From assembly GCA_030616835.1 (NCBI GenBank), contig JAUWWP010000001.1, forward strand, positions 1 through 34,014: a stretch of DNA of 34,014 nucleotides. The letters are read 5' to 3'. Source of the DNA: Deltaproteobacteria bacterium. GTDB lineage: Bacteria; Desulfobacterota; G020345765. Under the pieces are notes generated by a model. It had not been told where the DNA came from and ran no database searches. It saw nothing but the letters and a program-made list of their open reading frames with translations. This document shows, piece by piece, positions 24,378 through 32,360 of this stretch. The position numbers and the translations under genes were made by a program. The first letter of the stretch is position 1, and every line of letters begins with the position of its first letter.

Positions 24378-25071
24378 GGAAAACCTTTATTGGAGTTTCC
24401 TTAAAAATCCTTCATTGTAGGGCGGGCTTCCAGCCCGCCATTATGTCGGGCAAGATGCCCGACCTACTATAACTGGATAGCCGGGGCTTTCGAACCCCGG
24501 TATTTAGACTTTATACAAATCGCCTTATTCCGCCTTAGGCGGAATGGAAAGCCCCGCCTATCCACTGTTTTAGTGGGCTTTACCACTTTTGTTCCTGAAA
24601 AGCTCAGGAAATCTTTTACTATTGCAGAAAAGAACGCCATTTTCATTTCTCAAATTTCATTTCTTTAATTATTTCATATTGTTATATCATTTGGAAAGGT
24701 AAAACTCAGGAAACCCTTACAGGAATGCAATTCGGATATAAGATACCTGCTTTCTCACAGGGGAAGGTTGAACGAAGAAAAATACTAAGGGCTGCTTCGC
24801 CGTGCCTACTTCGCCGTAGTGGCTACGAAGGCTGAACGGCTGGCCGATTTCCTGAATCTTCGAGACGCCCCGATGCCCATTGGGGCTCCTCAGGGTTGCG
24901 GAAATGGACCATGTCCTGAGTTTATCGAAGGGGGCCGGCCAGCCTCCTCAGGATTTCGGTTTCTTCGTGTAATTCGTGAAATTTGTGGCTCAAATCCCAT
25001 TCATCCGTTCACGATTCACCCATTCACCAAATGCCAATTCATCTTTTGCAATTCGCCTTCAGGCGGATCGG
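24378..25071. other. Gene-free stretch built of dispersed repeats
   Basis: About 700 bases with no credible gene. It contains hairpins GGCGGGCTTCCAGCCCGCC and GTCGGGCAAGATGCCCGAC (24423-24465). It also has a copy of the window-start repeat (24474-24508), a 33-base repeat (24804-24836), a CCCCGATG palindrome (24869-24887), the TGTCCTGAG repeat (24912-24932) and a TTCGTG-type repeat (24964-24998). Open frames here are translations of repeats. Confidence 0.75.
24804..24836. repeat. 33-bp repeat with a perfect inverted copy at 30042-30074
   Basis: The sequence from GCCTACTTCGCCGTAG to GGCTACGAAGGCTGAA is found base for base, in reverse orientation, at 30042-30074. A degraded relative is at about 28683-28716. 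The core is itself partly palindromic (CTACTTCGCCGTAGTGGCTACG). Confidence 0.9.
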
Positions 25072-26061
25072 CTACTTGCCGGTCCGCCTAAGGGAGCGAG
25101 GAATACGATCCAGCTTGAAGACGGTGATGAACTCACTGTTCAAGCTAATCCACAGCTTCTCGGCGATGATGGCGTTGGTCAGTGATTCCCGGAAGCCCAT
25201 CCAGTCCTCGAACAGCTCAGGGTCTTTACCGACCATAATGAAATCCGGCGCCTCAACCGTACCGCTCTGGATCCTTAGCTTCTGATCGTCAATAAGAATG
25301 GCGAAGGGGCCACCGGCGGTCTTGACCTGGATCGAGCGCCGCCATCCCTTCAGGTCCTTTTGCGCCCGCTCGCTGGTTGCGACCTTCCCGGCCAGTTCGC
25401 TAAGCCGCTCCAGAACCCGCTCTAGGGCTTTTTTGCCCTCGGGCGTAGGCCCCGGAACCGAGGGCTCTTCCGGGCTTGTCCAATCCAGCTCGCTTTCCTG
25501 CAGCCCTTTTTTCTTTTGCTGCTCCTTAGAAAGCTCACTTAAGGGAACGGCGAAGATATCGGTGGGATTGCCCAGACGCTCGTCTCGGAAGACGATCTTC
25601 ACTTCCATCCCTTTCTTAAAGACTCGGGGCGTCAAGATCCCTTTAGTGGTATAGACATGGATAGGCAGGGCGGTATCTGCACCCTTTAGCAGTACCCGCC
25701 CCCGCCCGAAGGGTACTTGATGCTGGAACAGGGAGTGGGCAAAGTAGGTGATGGGCGGGGTTGAGTTCATTACGCCCGTGTCGGGCAGCTCGATAGGCTC
25801 CATCTGTTCAAACTCGCACTCAGGGCAATAGAGTTCAAATAGCGGAACCCGAACCACGCCACACTTGGTGCACCGGACCCCCAGGATCACCTTTCGCTCC
25901 TTGAGGGCGAGGAAAAAAGGAGATTGCTCTCCTTTGGTCCGCTTATAGAAGCTGAACATGGCCTCGTTGGTCTGGAGGAAGCGCTCGCCGTCCACCTCCA
26001 GAATCTCGGAGCCCACATCCGGGATTAGCTCTAGGGGGATAACCTTTTGTCGAGTAGGCAT
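25072..26061 (-). CDS. DUF35 zinc-ribbon/OB-fold protein fused to an SCP2-like domain
   Basis: A 329-residue protein from the ATG at 26061, which has an AAAGGAGG site 9 bases upstream; the longer frame to 26094 lacks one. The N-terminal half has the DUF35 zinc ribbon, CTKCGVVRVPLFELYCPEC, followed by an OB-like beta region (GVMNSTPPITYFAH). The C-terminal ~110 residues (FAILIDDQKLRIQSGTVEAP, then EDWMGFRESLTNAII) resemble an SCP2 sterol-carrier fold. DUF35 proteins partner with thiolase-like enzymes as acyl-CoA-binding subunits (ChsH2 with Ltp2; archaeal HMG-CoA pathway thiolase complexes). Here the partner is directly upstream in the operon. The SCP2-like tail may bring a bulky hydrophobic acyl-CoA. 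Confidence 0.75.
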   Translation of the reverse strand: MPTRQKVIPLELIPDVGSEILEVDGERFLQTNEAMFSFYKRTKGEQSPFFLALKERKVILGVRCTKCGVVRVPLFELYCPECEFEQMEPIELPDTGVMNSTPPITYFAHSLFQHQVPFGRGRVLLKGADTALPIHVYTTKGILTPRVFKKGMEVKIVFRDERLGNPTDIFAVPLSELSKEQQKKKGLQESELDWTSPEEPSVPGPTPEGKKALERVLERLSELAGKVATSERAQKDLKGWRRSIQVKTAGGPFAILIDDQKLRIQSGTVEAPDFIMVGKDPELFEDWMGFRESLTNAIIAEKLWISLNSEFITVFKLDRIPRSLRRTGK

Positions 26062-26080
26062 CTTCAATAACCTCCTTTCC

Positions 26081-26152
26081 CCCCCGATGTCCATCGGGGG
26101 GTTAACGCCACTAAATCCCCCCCCTTTGAAAAAGGGGGGTCAGGGGGGATTT
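26081..26152. repeat. Palindromic repeats between thiolase and DUF35 genes
   Basis: CCCCCGATGTCCATCGGGGG (26081-26100) is a near-perfect palindrome. CTAAATCCCCCCCCTTTG...GGGGGGATTT (26111-26152) is a second strong inverted repeat, sister to 21979-22026. Both lie inside what looks like a two-gene operon and may form stems in its mRNA. Confidence 0.8.
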
Positions 26153-26157
26153 TAATC

Positions 26158-27360
26158 TTAATTCCTCCTTTCAATGATTAGCGCACAGCCGTACTGGGCG
26201 ACGGTGGAGCCGGTCCCGTGGACCAGGCCTCGCTCGAATCCCTTGCTGATGAGCTCGCGCCGGGCACTCCAGCAGGAGAACATATTGGAGCCGCCTACGA
26301 AATGGCCGCCGTAGGTAAGCCCTCCACTGGGATTCACTGAAATAGGGCCGCCGGGCACCATCAGGCCCTCCTTGATCAGGTCATCGGAGCGACCCAGGGG
26401 CACAAAACCCATCTCGGCCATCGTGATCTGGAGCTGCTTGATGAATGCATCATGCAGCTCAATTACCTGGATCTGTTTCCGCGGGTCGGTAACCCCGGCC
26501 ATCCGGTAGGCTGCCTGGGCAGCGAGGTGGTCCGAAAGGATGCGGTGCATCAGCTTGTGGCGTTCGTCCTTACCGGCGACATGGTGCTCGTTGGCGGCTC
26601 CCACCCCGGTTATCCAGATGGGAGGGTTCCCGGCGTTCTTGCAGATAGCCTCAGCCTTCTTTCTCTCCGCGAAGATGATCACCCCGGCCCCCTCGGTGTA
26701 AACGCAGGTCTCCAGGAGCTTGAAGGGGTAGACCACATACCGGGAGTTCATGGCCATCTCCGCAGTAACGTTCTCCCCGTGGCGCTGAGCATAGGGGTTA
26801 TTCTGGGCCTGCTGGCAAAGGATCTCGGTGATTTGGGCCGAGACCTCGTCGCTCAGGTCATCCGGGTATTCATCCATGTAGGCTAAGACCACCTCGGCAT
26901 AGCTGTCCGAGGCGGTCCAGCCCAGCTCGCGCTCATAGAAGGTATCTCCGGACCAGCCGATAGTCTTGATCACCTCGGGGGTGGAGGTCATCGAGTCGAA
27001 GTCAAAGCAATCGGTTGCCTTTTCCACCCCCAGGCAGAGCACAATGTCGTAAAGCCCGCTGGCCACCCAGGTGTAGGCTGAAATCATGGCGTAGGCCCCG
27101 GTGGCACCGCCACAGCTCACCCGCATGCCGGGCTTATTGGCCATCCCGATTATCCCCTGCAGCGGGTGCTCGGGAATGGCCGATAGCTCGAAGATGTCGT
27201 TGTAGATCCCGTAGACAACTGCATCGACCTCCTTGATTGAAATGCCGGCATCCTTTAGGGCGGACTTAACTGCCATCTGAGATAGCCCCCAGTAGGTCTT
27301 CTCGACCCAGCGTCCCTTGCAGGGGGTCACCCCTGCTCCGATAATGGCTACTTCTTTCAT
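26158..27360 (-). CDS. SCPx/Ltp2-type thiolase-fold protein lacking the usual Cys
   Basis: A 400-residue thiolase-superfamily protein of the lipid-transfer (SCPx) group, from an ATG with an AAAGGAG site. The nucleophile region reads V81-S-C-G-G-A-T-G88. Aligned to VEAACASG of SCPx thiolases, the catalytic Cys position is Gly85 and the only Cys is two residues earlier. ELHDAF replaces the NEAF/HDCF element, NPSGGLTYGGHFVGG keeps the His of the GHP loop, and YGCAL keeps the second Cys. Loss of the nucleophile is known in Ltp2-type aldolases, which cleave beta-hydroxyacyl-CoA and also work with a DUF35 partner. A retro-aldol role is therefore a good inference, thiolysis less likely. Confidence 0.8.
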   Translation of the reverse strand: MKEVAIIGAGVTPCKGRWVEKTYWGLSQMAVKSALKDAGISIKEVDAVVYGIYNDIFELSAIPEHPLQGIIGMANKPGMRVSCGGATGAYAMISAYTWVASGLYDIVLCLGVEKATDCFDFDSMTSTPEVIKTIGWSGDTFYERELGWTASDSYAEVVLAYMDEYPDDLSDEVSAQITEILCQQAQNNPYAQRHGENVTAEMAMNSRYVVYPFKLLETCVYTEGAGVIIFAERKKAEAICKNAGNPPIWITGVGAANEHHVAGKDERHKLMHRILSDHLAAQAAYRMAGVTDPRKQIQVIELHDAFIKQLQITMAEMGFVPLGRSDDLIKEGLMVPGGPISVNPSGGLTYGGHFVGGSNMFSCWSARRELISKGFERGLVHGTGSTVAQYGCALIIERRN

Positions 27361-27488
27361 AGGACACTCCTTTTTGGTTGTTTCCTACCTGCATTATAAA
27401 AAATTTAATAAATAATACAACTGAAATGATAAAATCCCAAATCCCAACTCCCAAATCAATTAAATCACAATTAATAAAGTGGACCCAA

Positions 27489-27590
27489 TTCGTATAATTC
27501 GTGAAATTCGTGGTTCAAATCCCAAATCCCCTATAGATTTTAGATTTCAAAATCTACAATCTATAATCTACAATCTGCAATCTATCATCT
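27489..27590. repeat. TTCGTG-type repeat and AATCTACAATCT tandem repeat
   Basis: TTCGTATAATTCGTGAAATT continues to 27523 and recurs at 24964-24998 and 28748-28782. It is followed by degenerate units of AATCTACAATCT (about 27530-27590), a type repeated at about 30150-30185. The stretch 27361-27633 holds no gene apart from these repeats. Confidence 0.7.
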
Positions 27591-27633
27591 TTGCATTTTT
27601 AATGGTATATTCAACTGTGCCGGGAGAAGTAAG

Positions 27634-28620
27634 ATGGCGAAGGTATACGAAAAGATCGTAACTCATGGGGATTTTGATGGGGTGATTAGCGCGGCAATCT
27701 GCTCTTATACCCTGAGGGTGGATAAAGTAATGTTTGCCGGCCCCTCAACCATTACCAAATCCCTCATTTCTATATCTGATAGGGATATTGTTTGTGACCT
27801 TCCTTACCCTCTGGAGTGTGGGCTATGGTTTGACCATCACGAGGGTAATATTCTCGATTTAGAGTATCGTCGAATCAATCCCGAGGAAATTCCCGGTAGC
27901 TTCTCCCTGAAAAATAGCTGTGCTCGGGTTGTTTATCAGTACTTCGCCAAATCGTGTGAACTACCTTCCCGTTTTCTCGAAGCAGTAAAGGAGGCTGATA
28001 GGATTGACAGCTTCAATTATCAGAGCATCGAGGAGTGGCGAAAAGAGACGCCGGGGAAGATAATTGATTGTTCGATTAAGGCCCAGCAAGGCCCGCCCCG
28101 GGACCGGGATAAGTATCTGCGGCAGTTGGTAGAGTGGATCAGGGATGATGCTTTAGCGAAGGTTGCCACCTTTCCCCCAGTTGTGGATAGCTTTCAGGCA
28201 TATAAGGCCGACGAAGCGGGAATGCTCAAGATGATCCAAAAAAGCTCTTACTTTATCCCGGCAGACAGAAGGCAAGAGATAGTTATAATTGACCTGACCA
28301 AATACCGGCATCAGGCAGGGTTAATTAAACACTTTGCCTTCCTCTTGAATCCCAAGACCCTGGCAGTGCTGGAGATCAAGAGCATTTTTGATATGGGGGT
28401 AAAAACCAATAATCTTTCCTTTTCCATGGCGTTAAGCCTTAATCTGGCTAATAAGGAGTACCATAAAGATATTGGGGAGATAATGCGCAGACTCAATATT
28501 GGCGACGGGCACAGAGGAGCAGCAGCAGGTACAGTAAGCTGCCAGTCAAAAGCAGAGATGCTGAAAGAAAAGGAAAGAATTTTAAATAAGATCTTCCAGT
28601 TGTGGACTGAGCAGGCATAA
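27634..28620 (+). CDS. DHH-family phosphoesterase
   Basis: A 328-residue cytoplasmic metallo-phosphoesterase. Motif I is THGDFDGV (His11, Asp13, Asp15), motif III is WFDHHEG (Asp66-His67-His68) and motif IV is EADRIDSF (Asp121). GDGHRGAAAG near residue 290 is the DHHA1 substrate loop (usually GGGHPGAAG). Relatives hydrolyse short RNAs, cyclic dinucleotide products or polyphosphate; which one applies here cannot be told. The ATG has a GGGAGAAG site. The gene stands alone between repeat-rich spacers, so no operon context helps. Confidence 0.85.
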   Translation: MAKVYEKIVTHGDFDGVISAAICSYTLRVDKVMFAGPSTITKSLISISDRDIVCDLPYPLECGLWFDHHEGNILDLEYRRINPEEIPGSFSLKNSCARVVYQYFAKSCELPSRFLEAVKEADRIDSFNYQSIEEWRKETPGKIIDCSIKAQQGPPRDRDKYLRQLVEWIRDDALAKVATFPPVVDSFQAYKADEAGMLKMIQKSSYFIPADRRQEIVIIDLTKYRHQAGLIKHFAFLLNPKTLAVLEIKSIFDMGVKTNNLSFSMALSLNLANKEYHKDIGEIMRRLNIGDGHRGAAAGTVSCQSKAEMLKEKERILNKIFQLWTEQA

Positions 28621-28810
28621 ACCAAATCCCAATCCGCCTTCGTCCACCTTTGGTGGACTATGGCGGACAAGTCCGCCGTAGCTTTCAGCCTTCGTAGCCC
28701 AGCCACCTTCGCCGGGCCGAATCCCAAATCCCAAAAGGGAAAATTGTTTCGTGAAATTCGTGAAATTCGTGGTTCAAATTCCAATAATCAATCAATAGGA
28801 GTCATTTTTT
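28621..28810. repeat. Repeat-rich spacer after the DHH gene
   Basis: It contains a CCGCC...GGCGG hairpin series (28637-28680, CCACCTTTGGTGG inside). A degraded relative of the 33-base repeat lies at about 28683-28716 and a TTCGTG-type repeat at 28748-28782. No gene is seen. Confidence 0.65.
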
Positions 28811-28812
28811 GG

Positions 28813-28840
28813 TTGACATCTACACATTTTGTTATATACT
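28813..28840 (+). promoter_or_regulatory. Promoter of the AbiEi-like operon
   Basis: TTGACA (28813-28818) and TATACT (28835-28840) with a 16-base spacer form a near-consensus promoter. The expected start of transcription near 28847 leaves a leader of about 35 bases that includes the AGAGGTAATTA site before the ATG at 28882. Confidence 0.75.
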
Positions 28841-28881
28841 AATGTAAAAATAGTATCCGATAATTATTCCAGAGGTAATTA

Positions 28882-29682
28882 ATGAATAGAAATAATACAT
28901 TAAAAAGATTAGGGCCTAAAGAGACAGAGGTTATTGCTCGGTTGAGCTATGAAAAGAAGATAATAGTGACGGCCGACAATCTTGATTCCTTATTTGATTT
29001 TTCTCCCGAAGACAGACGGCAGATAGTTTTTCGTTTAAAAAAGAAAAGTATATTGACTCCGATAAAACGAGGTGTTTATCTATTTTCTCCCCTGGAAGCA
29101 GGGCCCGGAGGGACGGGCATTGATGAATTGCTTGTCCCCCCCCTTTATTTCCCTCAAAATAACTACTATGTCGGATATTCAACAATGTTTAACTATTACG
29201 GATTTACCGAGCAGCTTTTTCAAACAGTGTATGTTTTAAATACTTCTTTTCGTAAAGAAAAAAATATATGTGGCATCGCCTTTAAATTCTTAAAGGTTTC
29301 AGAAAATCGTATGTATGGGCTGGAAAAGATAAATGTTAAAGATAAGGAGGTTATAGTTAGCTCTAAAGAGCGGACACTAATAGATCTTTTGTATTTCAAT
29401 AAACCTGTCGGAGGGATAAGCTCAGCAGTTCAGATTTTTAAAAAATTCATCGAAGAAAAACGATGCAATATAAAAAAGGTTGTGGAATATGCCGCCCGTT
29501 TTCCAAATGTAACGACGAGAAAGCGCATCGGTGTAATATTAGAGGAGTCAGGTATTTCAGATTCAAAGCTGAAACCACTCATAAAAAGTGTAGAAAAAAC
29601 AGCTATTAGTTCACTCAATAGGACACGCAGAGGAAAGCTTAACAAGAAATGGAGAGTCATAATTAATGATTCACAAGAATAA
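28882..29682 (+). CDS. AbiEi-type antitoxin/transcriptional repressor
   Basis: A 266-residue protein with the AbiEi layout. An N-terminal winged helix covers residues 1-75 (DRRQIVFRLKKKSILTPIKR is the recognition part). The central domain has NYYVGYSTMFNYYGFTEQ and KEVIVSSKERTLIDLLYF, both family hallmarks. AbiEi proteins repress their own operon and neutralise the AbiEii nucleotidyltransferase (type IV toxin-antitoxin, phage abortive infection). The start is supported by AGAGGT. The last 17 bases overlap the next gene, which is only a remnant of the toxin. This antitoxin is therefore without an intact partner here, unless it acts on the complete toxin at 31509. Confidence 0.8.
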   Translation: MNRNNTLKRLGPKETEVIARLSYEKKIIVTADNLDSLFDFSPEDRRQIVFRLKKKSILTPIKRGVYLFSPLEAGPGGTGIDELLVPPLYFPQNNYYVGYSTMFNYYGFTEQLFQTVYVLNTSFRKEKNICGIAFKFLKVSENRMYGLEKINVKDKEVIVSSKERTLIDLLYFNKPVGGISSAVQIFKKFIEEKRCNIKKVVEYAARFPNVTTRKRIGVILEESGISDSKLKPLIKSVEKTAISSLNRTRRGKLNKKWRVIINDSQE

Positions 29683-29953
29683 AGAAGAATTTTATTTTGT
29701 TTTACGGCATGGATTTAATCTTGCTGATAAGAAAATAATGGACCTTTTAAAAAGGAAGCTTGAGGAAGATAACAAAGATACTGATCTTGATAAATATCAC
29801 ATCAATTTAGGAAGAAAAGATAAGGAAATCCGTGATATGAAATCACGGATTAAAGAGGAGCTTTTTGAGGTATTGACTCCTAATGAAAGAAAAAATTTTG
29901 ATATTGATCAAGCACTAAAAAGGATTAACGAAGCTATGGGTCGAAGGGAATAG
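29666..29953 (+). pseudogene. AbiEii-like toxin with internal deletion
   Basis: A 95-residue open frame in the toxin position. Its first residues, MIHKNKEEF, look like the start of AbiEii-type nucleotidyltransferases. From residue ~10 it jumps to YFVLRHGFNLADKKIMDLLK and LTPNERKNFDIDQALKRI, which look like the family's C-terminal region. The GG...DxD nucleotidyltransferase core and the K-D-x-x-D-L motif are absent. An in-frame internal deletion of roughly 200 codons explains this best, from memory of the family. A small independent protein is the alternative. Confidence 0.55.
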
Positions 29954-30208
29954 AAAGGCTCAGGCCCGCAGTTATATGAACAGGATTCAGCCGTCAATAT
30001 ATATTTCCCTCTCCCCTGCCTGTTTTTGTAGGGGCTTGATTTTCAGCCTTCGTAGCCACTACGGCGAAGTAGGCTATCAAGCCCGCCACCTTAAAATCCC
30101 CTCTCCCCAGTTTGGGAGACAGGCCTGTCGAAGGAGTGAGGGGGATCTTAATCTAAAATCTGTAATCTGAAATCTACAATCTAATAAAATTGCCTACGGT
30201 AATTTTTG
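29954..30208. repeat. Repeat cluster in a gene-free stretch
   Basis: It holds the perfect inverted copy of the 33-base repeat (30042-30074), a partial TGTCGAAGGA repeat (30123-30135) and degenerate AATCTACAATCT units (about 30150-30185). No coding frame is credible. Confidence 0.75.
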
Positions 30209-30315
30209 TTGATTGAGCCCACAAAGTGGGATAAGATAAAGCAGGCTGGGAAAGGGTCGAGATAGCAGTAGAGAAGGAAGAAATAAGGAGAAAATCTTTG
30301 AATATTCGGATTTAG
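30209..30315 (+). pseudogene. Possible remnant of a nucleotidyltransferase C-terminus
   Basis: Two frames joined by a one-base shift read IEPTKWDKIKQAGK and then VEIAVEKEEIRRKSL before a stop at 30313-30315. This resembles the last part of small MNT-type nucleotidyltransferases. The upstream part is missing. The identification is weak because of the length. Confidence 0.3.
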
Positions 30316-30331
30316 TAGCGGAAGTTAGATG

Positions 30332-30357
30332 AAAACAGCGCAACAAGTAAACAACGT
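30332..30357. repeat. Direct repeat flanking the complete type IV module, left copy
   Basis: These 26 bases (core CAAGTAAACA) match 32539-32564 at 22 positions in the same orientation. The two copies lie about 100 bases before the antitoxin gene and 180 bases after the toxin gene, so they bracket the module. Confidence 0.65.
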
Positions 30358-30424
30358 GGTCTCCTGATTCCCCCTTATATCTTATGTAAGTTTCCCAACT
30401 ACTAACTTGACTAAATTATATGAC

Positions 30425-30455
30425 TTGACAAACGGGTCAAATTGTTTTATATAAT
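30425..30455 (+). promoter_or_regulatory. Promoter/operator of the AbiEi-AbiEii-like pair; probable leaderless start
   Basis: TTGACA (30425-30430) is followed by TATATAAT (30448-30455), giving -10 boxes 17 or 19 bases away. The palindrome TTGAC-N6-GTCAA (30425-30440) overlaps the -35. The -10 ends 5 bases before the ATG at 30461, so transcription should begin at or next to the start codon, and there is no room for a ribosome-binding site. Confidence 0.65.
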
Positions 30456-30460
30456 CAGGC

Positions 30461-31546
30461 ATGAAGGTTCCATCCGAAAAGCAGGCCATACCTCAGATCG
30501 TTAAGGCTCTATCAGACCTAGTCAACGTTAGCCATAATGATGTACGAGTGATACAGGAGCCATGTGCACCGGATGCTGACGCCGTAATGGAGGCAGGTCC
30601 GTTCACCTTCGTGGTTGAGTGGAAAGGCTCAAGTAGCGCGGGTTCGGTCGCGATTGCTGCTGACCAAGCTCGGAGGTACGCACGCCTATTTGGCCAGCAC
30701 GCCATCCCCTTGGTTGCGGTTCCGTTCATGGGTAAAGTTGGGCGTGAGCGGTGTGCTGAGGCCGTGGTTGCGTGGATGGACCTTTCGGGTAATGCCAGGA
30801 TTATTGCCCCTGGCCTCCGCATAATTATGGAAGGGCAACCTAATCGATTCAAGAGCAGGGGACGTCCATCCACGGCCTTCGCACCGAAGAGTTCCCGGAT
30901 CGCACGTTGGTTACTCATGCATCCCGACCAACCTATTACTCAGAGAGAGATAGCACGGGCCACGGATATGGATGAAGGCTTTACCAGCCGTATAGTTGCT
31001 AAACTTGAGGAAGATAACCTCATCTTCCGCGATAATGAGGGAGCAATCAAACCCCGCGATCCAGACCTGCTGCTCGATGCTTGGCGAGAGGGGTATGACT
31101 TTTTCAAGCATCACATCATTCGAGGTCACATTCCCGCAAGATCTGGTGATGCTCTTCTGCATCAGGTCGCGGATGCCCTGGTTGACTCATCTGTGGCTTA
31201 TGCCGCTACCGGCCTGGCGGCAGCATGGCTTTGGAACCATTTCGCGGGTTTCCGGATAGTTACCATGTACCTGCGCGAAGATCCGTCGCCGCAACTGCTT
31301 GAGAGTATCTCTTTTCGTGAGGACAACCGTGGCGCGAATGTCTGGCTCGTAGTCCCAAACGACATGGGCGTATTCCACGAGGCAAAAAAACGTGAGGGAG
31401 TCTATTGCGTGCATCCTGTCCAGGCCTACCTCGATCTTAAAAACCACCCTGAGAGGTCTACTGAGGCAGCGGAGAAACTACGAGCCGAGCACTTGAGTTG
31501 GAGGAAAGATGGCAGAGCCGACAACCGCTGCCGGGTACAGGAGTAA
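30461..31546 (+). CDS. AbiEi-like antitoxin with PD-(D/E)XK-like N-terminal domain
   Basis: A 361-residue protein with three parts. Residues 1-125 look like a restriction-endonuclease fold: D38/D40 in APDADAVME, then E53-W-K55 in FVVEWKGSS fits PD-(D/E)XK. Residues ~145-205 form a winged helix (PITQREIARATDMDEGFTSR). The rest resembles the AbiEi effector domain, with GDALLHQVADALVDSSVAYA and VYCVHPVQAYLDLKNHPERS. It should repress its own promoter and neutralise the overlapping toxin. The nuclease-like residues might add DNA cleavage or may be structural only. The pair is more GC-rich than its neighbours and is bracketed by direct repeats, which suggests acquisition. The start lies at the predicted transcription start. 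Confidence 0.7.
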   Translation: MKVPSEKQAIPQIVKALSDLVNVSHNDVRVIQEPCAPDADAVMEAGPFTFVVEWKGSSSAGSVAIAADQARRYARLFGQHAIPLVAVPFMGKVGRERCAEAVVAWMDLSGNARIIAPGLRIIMEGQPNRFKSRGRPSTAFAPKSSRIARWLLMHPDQPITQREIARATDMDEGFTSRIVAKLEEDNLIFRDNEGAIKPRDPDLLLDAWREGYDFFKHHIIRGHIPARSGDALLHQVADALVDSSVAYAATGLAAAWLWNHFAGFRIVTMYLREDPSPQLLESISFREDNRGANVWLVVPNDMGVFHEAKKREGVYCVHPVQAYLDLKNHPERSTEAAEKLRAEHLSWRKDGRADNRCRVQE

Positions 31547-32360
31547 ACAGGTAGCTATTGTGAGGTCCACTTGCCTCTATATCGCTACCAAGCTTGGAGA
31601 CATCATGGATGAACTCGTCGTGGTTGGCGGCCTGGTTCCTTCGCTGCTTATAAATCAGGACTCCCTCCCAGAAGGCGCCGATGCCCACGTGGGGACGATG
31701 GACCTGGACGTCGGCCTTACCCTGGCCCTTCTGGAAAATAGAGGTTACAAAACGCTGACCGAACGGTTGCGGGTATCGGGCTTCTCTCAAGACGCCAACG
31801 AGGAAGGCAACCCGACGCGCCAACGCTGGAAGATCGAGCGGGAGGAGAAGATTACGGTAGATTTCCTCATTCAGCCGAGCTTGCCTGATGACCGAGGTGG
31901 CAGGTTGCGAAACATTGAACCAGATTTCGCCGCGGTGATTACGCCCGGACTCCATTTGGCGTTTGAGGATCGCGAGCGCATTTCACTCTCAGGCGAAACG
32001 ATCATGGGTGAACAGGCAACGCGTAAGGTCTGGGTTTGCGGACCCGGCGCATATGTTGTGTTGAAGGCCCTAGCCTTCGATATGCGTGGCGAGAACAAGG
32101 ACGCTTATGACCTGTTCTACCTTATCCAGAATTTGGATGGGGGCGTCAAGGAAATCGCTTCACGGCTCAAACTGTTCATCGATGATTCTTTTACTCAGGA
32201 AGCATTGAAAGTACTACGCCGTGATTTCCTTGACAATGATGGTGTCGGGCCTCGTCGAGTTGCGGAATTTAAAAAAGGTGGACACGACGAAGACATTCAA
32301 GCCGATGTTGTCGGCTATGTTAAGCTCCTACTTGAACTGTGCGGATCGATCCACACCTAA
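31509..32360 (+). CDS. AbiEii-like nucleotidyltransferase toxin
   Basis: A 283-residue nucleotidyltransferase-fold protein. VVVGGLVPSLL (Gly40-Gly41) and GTMDLDVGL (Asp65 and Asp67) form the GG...DxD metal site. KITVDFLIQPS probably adds the third acid, and GENKDAYDLFYLIQ is the family's K-D-x-x-D-L-Y element. AbiEii-type toxins transfer nucleotides, in known cases to tRNA acceptor ends, and stop growth. The gene overlaps the antitoxin by 38 bases and has its own TGGAGGAAAG ribosome-binding site. Frame and active-site residues are complete, so this is the only apparently whole type IV toxin in the window. Confidence 0.78.
   Translation: MAEPTTAAGYRSKQVAIVRSTCLYIATKLGDIMDELVVVGGLVPSLLINQDSLPEGADAHVGTMDLDVGLTLALLENRGYKTLTERLRVSGFSQDANEEGNPTRQRWKIEREEKITVDFLIQPSLPDDRGGRLRNIEPDFAAVITPGLHLAFEDRERISLSGETIMGEQATRKVWVCGPGAYVVLKALAFDMRGENKDAYDLFYLIQNLDGGVKEIASRLKLFIDDSFTQEALKVLRRDFLDNDGVGPRRVAEFKKGGHDEDIQADVVGYVKLLLELCGSIHT

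Noticed and set aside
24819..25185. Two short open frames on the plus strand
   Set aside because: Their peptides (for example CPEFIEG and FRFLRVIREICGSNP) are translations of dispersed intergenic repeats, not of a gene.
26452..26886. 144-residue open frame on the plus strand
   Set aside because: It is antisense to the thiolase-fold gene, which has clear domain motifs and a good ribosome-binding site. The frame has no recognisable domain.
30493..31447. Minus-strand open frames opposite the antitoxin gene
   Set aside because: Antisense shadows of a GC-rich gene with clear domains; no start signals or motifs.
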